DNA of 64,000 bases from Methylopila sp. 73B (GTDB lineage: Bacteria; Pseudomonadota; Alphaproteobacteria; Rhizobiales; Methylopilaceae): positions 1,984,001 through 2,048,000 of the forward strand of contig NZ_JAFV01000001.1 of the NCBI RefSeq assembly GCF_000526315.1, given 5' to 3'. Numbering within the stretch: the stretch's first letter is position 1; each line of letters begins with the position of its first letter. Made by a program: the position numbers and the translations under genes. A model generated the notes under the pieces. The model was not told where the DNA came from, searched no databases, and saw only the letters and a list, made by a program, of their open reading frames with translations. Below are positions 42,838 through 51,190 of this stretch, in pieces.

Positions 42838-43611
42838 ATGCCCGACGCCGCGCCCGCGAAGATCGCCGCCGCCGCCCGCCTTTTGGAAGAAGCGCGCCGC
42901 AGCGGCGTCCAGCTTGCGGGCCTCCCCGCCGACCTCGCCCCGGCGGACGAGGCGGAAGCGATGGCCATGCACTATGCCGGCGTCGCCGCGATCGGCCCGA
43001 TCGTCGGCTGGAAGGTCGGCGCGCCGACCCCGGAGGCCGAGCCCGGCCAGGGCGCGCTCACGGCGTCGACCATCCATGACAGCCCCGCTGCGCTTCCGGC
43101 CTCGGCTCTCAAGCTCTGGGCCGTCGAAGCGGAAATCGCCGTGCGGCTGGGCCGAGACCTTCCGGCGCGCGAGACGCCGTATTCGCGCGAGGAGGTCCTC
43201 GCCGCCGTCGCGACCTGGCATCCGGCGATCGAGGTGCTCGACACCGCCTTCGAGCGCTGGAGCGAGCAGCCGGCGCTGTGGCGCATGGCCGATCGCCAGA
43301 GCCACGGGCTGCTGATCCTCGGGGCCGCCTCGTCGGAGCCGCCCGCCGGTCCGCTCGACCGCGCCCCGGTGCGGCTGGAAATCAACGGCGAGACGATTTT
43401 TGAGCATGAGGGCGGCAACACCGGGGGCGATCCGACGCGATTGCTGGTCGCGCTGGCCAACCGTCTGCGGGAGGGCCCACACCACCTGAAGGCGACGGAC
43501 GTCGTGACGACCGGCTCGGCGACGCCGTTCCACCAGGCGGGGGCTGGGGAAACGGTCACCGTTTCGTTCGAGGGCCTGGGCTCCGCGACGCTGACAATCA
43601 GCGCCGACTGA
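42838..43611 (+). CDS. 2-keto-4-pentenoate hydratase (MhpD) family protein
   Basis: A 257-residue protein of the FAH/MhpD superfamily, which hydrates 2-hydroxypenta-2,4-dienoate in meta-cleavage pathways. It has the family's GWKVGAPT, AVEAEIAVRLGRDLP, IEVLDTAFERW and GSATPFHQAGAGE blocks. No other meta-cleavage gene is next to it except the distant VOC dioxygenase at 61.9 kb, so its substrate is uncertain. The ATG at 42838 has an AGGATCG site and is preferred over 42805. The 234-bp gap after it shows no gene. Confidence 0.85.
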   Translation: MPDAAPAKIAAAARLLEEARRSGVQLAGLPADLAPADEAEAMAMHYAGVAAIGPIVGWKVGAPTPEAEPGQGALTASTIHDSPAALPASALKLWAVEAEIAVRLGRDLPARETPYSREEVLAAVATWHPAIEVLDTAFERWSEQPALWRMADRQSHGLLILGAASSEPPAGPLDRAPVRLEINGETIFEHEGGNTGGDPTRLLVALANRLREGPHHLKATDVVTTGSATPFHQAGAGETVTVSFEGLGSATLTISAD

Positions 43612-43845
43612 CCGGGAACGTTTGCCCGATCGCTGCGTTGAAACGAGCCTATTCACGCGCCGTTCATGTCGAAAGGCCTACCCAGAAGCACCAGCTGGGC
43701 TGAAGGCTCGCCCTACGGCTATTTTCGCATCCGAATACGTCACGCAGTGGTCGTAATCGGACGTCATTGCTCCAAGTGACGCTTGGGGCTTATTGGCGAT
43801 CGCCGCACGAAAGAGGCGGGCGCCGGAAACGAAACAAGGTTGGTT

Positions 43846-45729
43846 ATGAAGACGACACGATATCTTCTTCTCGCCGGCGTCGCGCTGCCGTTGCTTGCGG
43901 CCTCTGCGCCGAGCATCGCCGCGTCCGGTCCGGCCCTCTCCGACGACCGACCGATCGTCCTCGCGCAGAGCGACGAGGACCGTGGTCGCGGCGGAGACCG
44001 CCCCGAACGCGCCCAGCGCCCCGAGCGCGCCGAAAAGCCTGAGCGGGCCGAGCGGCCCGAACGCGCCGAAAGGCCTGAGCGCGCGGAACGGCCTGAGCGA
44101 GCCGAGCGTCCGGAGCGCGCTGAAAAGCCTGAACGCGCCGACCGGGCGGAGCGGGCGGAGCGGGCGGAGCGGGCGGAAAAGCCCGAGCGCGCCGAGAAGC
44201 CGGACCGCAACGACGCAGCCGACGAGCGCCGCCAGCAGCGCGCGCAGGAGCAGCAGGAACGGCGCGAGCAGCGCGTGCAGGAGAAGCGCGAGGCCGCCCC
44301 TGAGCGCCGCGAGGCCGCCCCTGAGAAGCGCGACGACGCCCGCGAGGATCGCCAGAAGGCTATCCGCGAGCAGCGCCAGGACGCTCAGCAGGACGACAAG
44401 CGGAAGGACGCGCAGGAGAAGCGCGAAACCGTTCAGGACAAGCGCGAGCAGGATCGCAAGGACGCCGTCAAGGACAAGAGCGACACCGCTCAGGACAGCC
44501 GCGACGAGCGCCTGAAGGAGCTTCGCGAAAAGCGTCAGGAAGACCGCAAGGACGCTGTCGAGGATCGGCGCGACGATCGCAAGGACGCCGCCAAGGACAA
44601 GAAGGACACCGCCGACGATCGGCGTGAGGATCGTCTGAAGGAGCTTCGCGAGAAGCGCCAGGACGACCGCAAGGACGCCGCCGAGGACCGCCGGGACGAT
44701 CGCAGGGACGCCGCCCGTGATCGGCGCGACGATCGCCGCGAAGAGGGCCGCACCTCGGATCAGAAGCAGCGCATCGAGCGTCTCCAGGAGCGCATCCGCG
44801 ACGAGCGTCGCGACGCGAGCCGCGACAGGGATCGGCAGAACGACCGCATCGACCGCCTGCGCGATCAGCGTAAGGAGCGGCGCGACGGCGATCGGGTGGT
44901 GATCACCGAAGGCGACCGCACCATCATCCGCGAGGGCGGCCGAACGATCATTCGTCGTGACGAAGGTGCGCGCTTCCGCATCGGCGCCCGTGATTGGCGC
45001 GAGGAGCGTCGGGGCGACGAACGCGTGCGCATCTCCGTGCGTCCGGACGGATCCGAGGTCTACACCTATGTGGACGACGACGGCCGCCTGCTCCGCCGCA
45101 CCCGTCGCTACCGCGGCGAAGAGTACGTCCTGATCGACAATCGCCCGCGCGGCGGCGGCGCGATCGGCGCGTTCATCGACCTTGGCTTGCCGCCGCCCCG
45201 GATCTCGATCCCGCGCGAGGAGTACGTCGTCGACGCCGACACCGCCTCGTACGACGACATCGAGACGGCCTTCGCGGCGCCGCCGGTGGAGCGCGTCGAG
45301 CGTCGCTACACGCTGGACGAGATCCGCACCAATCCGCCGCTGCGCGATCGGGTGCGTTCGGTCGATCTCGATTCGGTGACCTTCGACACGGGCTCGTGGG
45401 AGGTTCGGGACGACCAGATCACGAAGCTCGAGAACGTCGGCCTCGCGATGGAGGACGCGGTCAAGAAGGATCCGAAGACGATCTTCCTGATCGAAGGCCA
45501 CACCGACGCGGTCGGCTCCGACGACGACAACCTCTCGCTGTCGGACCGTCGCGCCGAGGCGGTCGCCGAGGTGCTCACGAAGTACTTCGACGTCCCGGCC
45601 GAGAACCTGACGACCCAGGGCTACGGCGAGCAGTATCTGAAGGTGAAGACGGACGGCCCCGAGGAGCGCAACCGGCGCGTGACCGTCCGCAACATCACGC
45701 CGCTGCTGCAGACCAGCCAGGCGAACTGA
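43846..45729 (+). CDS. OmpA-domain protein with long charged-repeat region
   Basis: A 627-residue envelope protein. Residues 1-27 are a signal peptide (MKTTRYLLLAGVALPLLAAS). Residues 52-119 are hexapeptide-like RPERAE / KPERAE repeats. Residues 127-345 are almost all Arg, Asp, Glu, Lys and Gln, including a tandem 41-residue repeat. An RVVITEGDRTIIREGGR strand-rich region follows, and the C-terminus (about 505-615) is an OmpA-type peptidoglycan-binding domain with IEGHTDAVGSDDDN and LSDRRAEAV. The layout suggests an outer-membrane-linked protein tethered to the wall by OmpA, with a long charged rod or linker. It has its own strong terminator. The ATG at 43846 opens on the signal peptide. Confidence 0.88.
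   Translation: MKTTRYLLLAGVALPLLAASAPSIAASGPALSDDRPIVLAQSDEDRGRGGDRPERAQRPERAEKPERAERPERAERPERAERPERAERPERAEKPERADRAERAERAERAEKPERAEKPDRNDAADERRQQRAQEQQERREQRVQEKREAAPERREAAPEKRDDAREDRQKAIREQRQDAQQDDKRKDAQEKRETVQDKREQDRKDAVKDKSDTAQDSRDERLKELREKRQEDRKDAVEDRRDDRKDAAKDKKDTADDRREDRLKELREKRQDDRKDAAEDRRDDRRDAARDRRDDRREEGRTSDQKQRIERLQERIRDERRDASRDRDRQNDRIDRLRDQRKERRDGDRVVITEGDRTIIREGGRTIIRRDEGARFRIGARDWREERRGDERVRISVRPDGSEVYTYVDDDGRLLRRTRRYRGEEYVLIDNRPRGGGAIGAFIDLGLPPPRISIPREEYVVDADTASYDDIETAFAAPPVERVERRYTLDEIRTNPPLRDRVRSVDLDSVTFDTGSWEVRDDQITKLENVGLAMEDAVKKDPKTIFLIEGHTDAVGSDDDNLSLSDRRAEAVAEVLTKYFDVPAENLTTQGYGEQYLKVKTDGPEERNRRVTVRNITPLLQTSQAN
43999..44202 (+). repeat. RPERAE/KPERAE coding repeat tract
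   Basis: About eleven near-identical 18-bp units encode RPERAE-type hexapeptides, with one internal drift to AERAER. The periodicity keeps the reading frame, so changes in copy number would alter rod length without frameshift. Confidence 0.85.
44455..44700 (+). repeat. Tandem 123-bp (41-residue) coding repeat
   Basis: Two adjacent 123-bp units (44455-44577 and 44578-44700) encode residues 204-244 and 245-285, both containing RLKELREKRQ and DRRDD at equivalent places. The repeat unit is an amphipathic, highly charged helix and likely arose by in-frame duplication. Confidence 0.85.
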
Positions 45730-45753
45730 CGCGCAATTCGCGCGGCGACGATG

Positions 45754-45789
45754 AACGCGCGGGCCCTTTTGGCCCGCGCGTTTCTTTTT
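45754..45789 (+). terminator. Intrinsic terminator of the OmpA-domain gene
   Basis: The stem AACGCGCGGGCC (45754-45765) pairs perfectly with GGCCCGCGCGTT (45771-45782) around loop CTTTT, followed by a T-rich run (TTTCTTTTT). It ends 60 bp after the stop at 45729 and is one of the clearest terminators in the window. Confidence 0.93.
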
Positions 45790-45898
45790 GCGCCGCGGGG
45801 AATTGCGGCGAAGAGGTGGCGGCGGCGGCGTAACGCTCTAGGTGCCCAATGATGGACGGATGGCCGAACGGCCGCGAGCACGAGGGGACCTGCCGACG

Positions 45899-47299
45899 AT
45901 GAGCGCCACAGACGCAGCCGACGCCCGGACCAAGGACGGCGAGCCTACGCTCGATCGCTCCGTAACGCTCTTCCAGATCACGCTCTACGGCCTCGGCTCG
46001 ATGCTCGGCGCCGGCATCTACGGGCTGATCGGCCAGGCCGCCGGCCAGCTCGGAAGCGCCGTATGGATGGCCTTCGTGGTGTCCATGATCGCCGCGATGC
46101 TGACCGGCCTGTCCTACGCCAACGTCGTCTCGCGCCATCCCAAGGCCGGCGGCGCCGCCTACGTCACCCAGCGCGCCTACGGAATTCCGCTCCTGTCTTA
46201 CGTGGTGGGCCTCGCGGTCGTATGCTCGGGCCTGACCTCGATCGCGACCCAGTCCAACGTGGTCGCCGCGAGCCTCCAGAAGCTGCTGGGCCTCACCGCC
46301 GTTCCGATCTGGGTGCTGGCCTTCGGCTTCCTGCTGATCATCGCCGGCATCCTGCTGCGCGGCATCAAGGAGAGCATGTGGTTCAACGTCATGTGCACGA
46401 TCATCGAGGCCTCGGGCCTTCTGCTGGTGATCGCGGTGAGCGTGAGCTACTGGGGCTCCAACCCGCTGATGGAGTTTCCGCCGGAGGCCAGCCACAACGG
46501 CGAAGTCGGGACCATCGCGGTGCTCGTCATGCAGGGCGCGGTGCTGACCTTCTTCTCGTTCATCGGCTTCGAGGACATGCTGAACGTGTCCGAGGAGTGC
46601 AAGGACGCGAGCCGCAACGTGCCGCTTGCGATCGTGCTCGCGATGATCGGCGCGACCGTCATCTACATGGCGGTGGCGATCTCCGCGGTCTCGGTGATGC
46701 ACTACAGCGAACTGCCGAAGGAGCTCGCGCTCGTCGAGGTGGTGAAGCGGGCCGCGCCGTGGTTCCCGCCGGTGATCCTCTCCGTCGTCACGATCTTCGC
46801 GGTGTCGAACACGGCGCTGGTGAACTGGATCATGGGCTCCCGTCTGCTCTACGGCATGTCGAAGCAGGGCCTGATGCCCCAGGCTCTCGGGAAGGTCCAT
46901 CCCACCCGCCGCACGCCGCATGTGGCGATCCTGACGCTGCTCGCGATCGTCGCCGTGCTGTCGCTGCTCGGCGACATCAAGGCTCTCGCCCAGGCGACCG
47001 TGCTTCTTCTGCTGACCGTGTTCACGGCCGTGAACATCGCGCTCGTGATCCTGAAGCGGCGTCCGGAGGAGAAGCCGGGGCAGTTCGAGGTGCCGATCAT
47101 CGTGCCGATCCTTGGCGCGATCATCTGCGCCACGCTGATCGTCGTGCGGATGTTCCAGGAAGGCGGGCTGGCGGCGCCCGCGATCGCCTTCGGCCTGATC
47201 GCGCTGATCGCCGTGCTCTACTTCGTCACCGGCGCGGGCCAGGATCAGGAGCGCCTGCAGCGCTTCATCGAGCAGGACGAGGCGGCCGCCGAGGCGTGA
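45899..47299 (+). CDS. APC family amino-acid permease
   Basis: A 466-residue permease with about twelve helices. The N-terminal GLGSMLGAGIYGLIGQAAGQ motif binds the amino group of the substrate in APC proteins, and FSFIGFEDMLNVSEECKDASR is the conserved second-half motif. The substrate is not readable. The C-terminus is acidic (EQDEAAAEA). Start ATG 45899 fits a GAGGGG site; upstream in-frame ATGs exist. The lipid-kinase gene follows after 25 bp, so the two are likely one operon. Confidence 0.9.
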   Translation: MSATDAADARTKDGEPTLDRSVTLFQITLYGLGSMLGAGIYGLIGQAAGQLGSAVWMAFVVSMIAAMLTGLSYANVVSRHPKAGGAAYVTQRAYGIPLLSYVVGLAVVCSGLTSIATQSNVVAASLQKLLGLTAVPIWVLAFGFLLIIAGILLRGIKESMWFNVMCTIIEASGLLLVIAVSVSYWGSNPLMEFPPEASHNGEVGTIAVLVMQGAVLTFFSFIGFEDMLNVSEECKDASRNVPLAIVLAMIGATVIYMAVAISAVSVMHYSELPKELALVEVVKRAAPWFPPVILSVVTIFAVSNTALVNWIMGSRLLYGMSKQGLMPQALGKVHPTRRTPHVAILTLLAIVAVLSLLGDIKALAQATVLLLLTVFTAVNIALVILKRRPEEKPGQFEVPIIVPILGAIICATLIVVRMFQEGGLAAPAIAFGLIALIAVLYFVTGAGQDQERLQRFIEQDEAAAEA

Positions 47300-47324
47300 C
47301 CGCCTTGGCGAGGGGTAGGACAGC

Positions 47325-48266
47325 GTGAGGGTCGCTCTCGTCGTCAACGGCTCGTCCGGTTCGCTGCTCGGGCGCACCGGCATGGCCGAGGAACTCGCGG
47401 CGAAGCTCACCGCGGCCGGCCTAGAGGTCGCCTCGGTCCTCGACGGAGACGCCAGCGACGTCGCCGACCGGCTGACGCGGGCCGCGGCCCTGCCGGTCGA
47501 CGCCATCGTCACCGCCGGCGGCGACGGGACGATCGCGACCGCCGCCCAGCTTCTGACGGGAACGGACAAGGCGCTCGCGCCGTTGCCCTTCGGAACGATG
47601 AACCTGCTGGCCAAGGATCTCGGACTGCCGCTCGACGTCGACGCGGCGATCCAGCAGATGGCGGCCGGCGAAATCCGCGAGATCGACGTCGGCGAGGTCA
47701 ACGGCCGGGTGTTTCTGTGCAACTCCATGCTCGGCCTGCCGGCCCGGCTCGCCGAACGGCGGGAGAAGAACCGCGAGCACATGGGCGCGCTCGGCTGGTG
47801 GCGGCTTTTCGCCGCCGGGCTCAAGGGCCTTTACCGCTACCCGCCGATGCGGATCGGGCTCGATCTCGGCCGCGGCCCCGCGGCGTTCCGCGCCAAGGCG
47901 ATCGTGATCGCCAACAACGGCTACGACGAGGGCTTCGGGCAGGTCCTGACCCGCTCGCGACTCGATCGGGGCCAGCTTGTGGTCTACGCGACCCGCCGCC
48001 TGAGCGTCTGGCCGCTGGTGCGGCTCTCGGTGCGCATGGCGCTCGGCACCTGGCGCAAGGACGCGGATCTCGAAACCTATCCGGTGACGCGGCTGGCGGT
48101 GACCAGCCGCCGCCGCAAGCTCCGCGTCATGAACGATGGTGAGACGATGCTGCTGACGCCGCCCCTGCGCTACCGCTCCCGCCACAAGGCGCTGAAGGTG
48201 CTCGCGCCGCGTCCGCCGGAAACCGCCGCGACGCTGGACGCCCCGGCGCTGGAGGGCGCGACATGA
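47325..48266 (+). CDS. Diacylglycerol-kinase family lipid kinase
   Basis: A 313-residue member of the DAGK_cat/NAD-kinase-like fold. The ATP site AGGDGTIATAAQ (GGDGT at 65-69) and LPFGTMNLLAKDLGLP are present. Such enzymes phosphorylate diacylglycerol, ceramide or other lipids (YegS/DgkB/BmrU types). It starts at GTG 47325, and its TGA overlaps the next ATG by four bases, coupling it to a metallophosphoesterase. Confidence 0.88.
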   Translation: MRVALVVNGSSGSLLGRTGMAEELAAKLTAAGLEVASVLDGDASDVADRLTRAAALPVDAIVTAGGDGTIATAAQLLTGTDKALAPLPFGTMNLLAKDLGLPLDVDAAIQQMAAGEIREIDVGEVNGRVFLCNSMLGLPARLAERREKNREHMGALGWWRLFAAGLKGLYRYPPMRIGLDLGRGPAAFRAKAIVIANNGYDEGFGQVLTRSRLDRGQLVVYATRRLSVWPLVRLSVRMALGTWRKDADLETYPVTRLAVTSRRRKLRVMNDGETMLLTPPLRYRSRHKALKVLAPRPPETAATLDAPALEGAT

Positions 48267-49138
48267 CTCGCCTCGCCCACATCTCGGACCTGCACTTCGA
48301 CCGCGTCGATCCCGCAATCGTCAAAGGCCTCAGGGACGAACTGAACCACGATCGACCCGACCTCGTGATCGTCAGCGGGGACCTGACGCAGCGCGCCTAT
48401 CGCGAAGAGTACCGCTCCGCCGGCGCCTTCCTGCGCAGCCTGGAGTCGCCCGTGCTTGCGGTGCCGGGCAATCACGACATCACCTACATCCATCTCGCCC
48501 AGCGCTTCCTCGACCCCTACGCGCGCTGGCGCCGCTTCATCGCGCGCGAGATCGAACCGACCTGGACCAACGACCAGGTGGCCGTGATCGGCCTCAACAC
48601 CGCGCGGCGCATGGCCTGGGGGTTCGACTGGTCGAAGGGCCGTTTCGGGCTCCGCCAGCTTCATCGGCTGAACAAGCGCCTGGAGGCGCTGCCCGAGCAC
48701 CTGTTCCGGATCATCGTCGCGCACCACCCGCTCCACCCGCCCGCGCACGCGCCCGATCTCGACGTGGTGGGGCGCGCCGACGACGCGCTCGCCTGTTTCC
48801 GCCGCAACCGCGTCGGGCTGGTGCTGGCCGGCCATCTGCACCGCGGCTACGTCCATGTCGACGAGATCGACCAGGGCGATGCGCCACGGCTGCTCGTGGT
48901 GCAGGCCTCCACGGCCACCTCGACGCGGCTGCGCGGCGAGCCCAACGCCTACCACCGCATCACCGTGCGCCCCGGCGGTCGGGTGCATCTCGAAGTGCGC
49001 GCCTGGGACGGAGCGCGTTGGGTCGCCGTCGCGGCGCGCGACCAGGGAGCCAAGCTCACCATGGGCGAGCTGCCGTTTCACGCGCCCGTGGTGGAGGAGA
49101 TCGCGGGGCGTGAAAACGCGCCCGCGGGCCTGGGGTAG
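48263..49138 (+). CDS. Calcineurin-like metallophosphoesterase
   Basis: A 291-residue metallophosphoesterase with all five motifs: DLHF (D9, H11), GDLTQ (39-43), GNHD (69-72), AHHP and GHLHRG. It resembles the cyclic-AMP phosphodiesterase CpdA and lipid phosphoesterases; genomic coupling to a lipid kinase (4-base overlap) hints at a phospholipid or nucleotide substrate, but this is inference. No signal peptide, so cytoplasmic. The 193-bp gap to prfC shows no gene. Confidence 0.88.
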   Translation: MTRLAHISDLHFDRVDPAIVKGLRDELNHDRPDLVIVSGDLTQRAYREEYRSAGAFLRSLESPVLAVPGNHDITYIHLAQRFLDPYARWRRFIAREIEPTWTNDQVAVIGLNTARRMAWGFDWSKGRFGLRQLHRLNKRLEALPEHLFRIIVAHHPLHPPAHAPDLDVVGRADDALACFRRNRVGLVLAGHLHRGYVHVDEIDQGDAPRLLVVQASTATSTRLRGEPNAYHRITVRPGGRVHLEVRAWDGARWVAVAARDQGAKLTMGELPFHAPVVEEIAGRENAPAGLG

Positions 49139-49331
49139 CCGCTCGGAACTTGCGCCGGGCGGCGCGCCGTGTCACGCAACCGCCTCACGATCCCTACGGA
49201 CGCGCGGCCTCGCCGCATGAGCTCCGACGCCGCTGCTGAGGCTCGGGCCGATTGGCGGTTTTGGGCCCCGGCGCGCAGCCGGGACACGAGCGGCGCGTTT
49301 CCAGAGCCTGACCAAAGATCCGCCCGACGCC

Positions 49332-50933
49332 ATGACCGACGCCGCCCTCGCCACGCCTGAGACGCCCCTCGCCCGCGAGGTGAAGCGTCGCCGCACCTTC
49401 GCGATCATCTCGCATCCCGACGCCGGCAAGACCACGCTGACCGAGAAGCTGCTGATGTTCGGCGGGGCGATCCAGCTCGCGGGGCAGGTGAAGGCCAAGG
49501 GCGAACGCCGCCGCACGCGTTCGGACTGGATGGCGATCGAGCGCGACCGCGGCATCTCGGTCGTGACGTCCGTGATGACCTTCGAGTACCGCGACTGCGT
49601 CTTCAACCTGCTCGACACGCCGGGCCATGAGGACTTCTCGGAGGACACCTACCGCACGCTCACCGCCGTCGATAGCGCGGTCATGGTGATCGACGCCGCC
49701 AAGGGCATCGAGGCGCGCACCCGCAAGCTGTTCGAAGTTTGCCGGCTCAGGGACATCCCGATCGTCACCTTCATCAACAAGATGGACCGCGAGAGCCGCG
49801 ACCCGTTCGAGATCCTCGACGAGATCGAGACCACGCTCGCGCTCGACGCAACGCCCCTGACCTGGCCGATCGGCCGCGGACGCGACTTCGCCGGCACCTT
49901 CGAGCTCGGCTCCGGCCGCATCCGCCTGGTCGACGGCGGCGACGAGCCGGCGGGAACGGGGCTGGAGGCGCTGGGCGGTCTCGTCTCCGAGCATCGGCTG
50001 GCCGAGGTGACCGAGGAGCTGGAGCTGGCGCAGGGCGCGCTGAAGCCCTTCGAACTCGCCTCGTTCCGCGAGGGCCACCTGACGCCGGTGCTGTTCGGCT
50101 CGGCGCTCCGGAACTTCGGCGTCCGCGACCTGCTGGACGCCCTCGCCGACCTCGCGCCCTCGCCGCAGGGGCTCGACAGCGACAAGCGCCCGGTCGCGGC
50201 CGAGGAAGCGCGCATGACGGCCTTCGTGTTCAAGGTCCAGGCCAACATGGACCCGAACCACCGCGACCGCATCGCCTTCGTGCGGCTCTGCTCCGGCAAG
50301 CTGACGCGCGGGATGAAGGCGCTGCAGACCCGGACCTCCAAGACCATCGGCCTGCACGCGCCGCAGTTCTTCTTCGCGCAGGACCGGCAACTCGCGGAGG
50401 AAGCCTTCGCCGGCGACGTCGTCGGCATCCCGAACCACGGCCTGCTGCGCATCGGCGACACACTGACGGACGGCGAGAATCTGTCCTTCCTCGGCGTGCC
50501 GAGCTTCGCGCCGGAAATCCTGCGCCGCGTCCGGCTTGAGGACGCGATGAAGGCGAAGAAGCTGAAGCAGGCGCTGCAGGAGATGGCGGAGGAAGGCGTG
50601 GTGCAGGTGTTCCGCCCTGTCGACGGGTCCCCCGCGCTCGTCGGCGTCGTCGGCCCGCTGCAGCTCGACGTGATGGAGGGTCGGCTCAAGGCCGAGTATG
50701 GGCTCGAGGTCGGGTTCGAGCAGAGCCAGTATTCGCTCGCCCGCTGGGTGTCGGCCGAGAACAAGCTCGACCTCGCCGAGTTCCTGAACGCCAACCGCGC
50801 CAGCACGGCGGAGGATCTCGACGGCGACCCGGTGCTCCTCACCGGCTCCGCCTTCCAGATGAACCGCGCGCAGGAGCGGTGGAGCAAGGTCAAGTTCACG
50901 GACGTCAAGGACGTGCGGAAGGTGGCGGCGTAA
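49332..50933 (+). CDS. prfC: Peptide chain release factor 3 (RF3)
   Basis: A 533-residue translational GTPase that recycles RF1 and RF2. G-motifs are intact: SHPDAGKT (27-34), DTPGHED (95-101) and NKMD (149-152). The RF3-specific SDWMAIERDRGISV and LEVGFEQSQYSLARWV are present, and length agrees with E. coli RF3. It is a single gene. Confidence 0.97.
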   Translation: MTDAALATPETPLAREVKRRRTFAIISHPDAGKTTLTEKLLMFGGAIQLAGQVKAKGERRRTRSDWMAIERDRGISVVTSVMTFEYRDCVFNLLDTPGHEDFSEDTYRTLTAVDSAVMVIDAAKGIEARTRKLFEVCRLRDIPIVTFINKMDRESRDPFEILDEIETTLALDATPLTWPIGRGRDFAGTFELGSGRIRLVDGGDEPAGTGLEALGGLVSEHRLAEVTEELELAQGALKPFELASFREGHLTPVLFGSALRNFGVRDLLDALADLAPSPQGLDSDKRPVAAEEARMTAFVFKVQANMDPNHRDRIAFVRLCSGKLTRGMKALQTRTSKTIGLHAPQFFFAQDRQLAEEAFAGDVVGIPNHGLLRIGDTLTDGENLSFLGVPSFAPEILRRVRLEDAMKAKKLKQALQEMAEEGVVQVFRPVDGSPALVGVVGPLQLDVMEGRLKAEYGLEVGFEQSQYSLARWVSAENKLDLAEFLNANRASTAEDLDGDPVLLTGSAFQMNRAQERWSKVKFTDVKDVRKVAA

Positions 50934-51062
50934 GGGTCGGCGGCGGACCGGACGCCCAGCCTCCACCGTCGTCCTCTGGCCTGACCGGAGGACCTTATCA
51001 ACCTCGATATCTCGCCGCTATCAGATCTACCGCAGGCGATCCCTCCTCGCGCCGCAGGCGTT

Positions 51063-51166
51063 GGGAGGGTGGCCCTTGGCGGAGCCAAGGGTCGGGTGGG
51101 GTCTCGGGCGTCGAGCGCGGTCCTTAATCCACCCCACCCGGCCGGCCTTCGGCCGTCCACCCTCCC
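51063..51166. repeat. Nested inverted repeat, family GGGAGGGTGG...CCACCCTCCC, copy 1
   Basis: GGGAGGGTGG (51063-51072) pairs with CCACCCTCCC (51157-51166), and inside CGGGTGGGGT (51093-51102) pairs with ACCCCACCCG (51131-51140). The same four arms in the same order occur at 58955-59060. Further stems (CGGCCTTCGGCCG, CCCTTTCGGGGG) continue to 51180. It lies between convergent prfC and cca. Confidence 0.8.
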
Positions 51167-51190
51167 TTTCGGGGGAGGGACGCCCGCGCC

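Noticed and set aside
43764-44210. Ser/Arg-repeat open frame opposite the RPERAE tract
   Set aside because: It is the complement of a coding repeat and has no signal or independent evidence.
43999-44700. CRISPR-like or satellite array in the OmpA-domain gene
   Set aside because: The repeats are contiguous, in frame, without spacers, and encode a charged protein segment.
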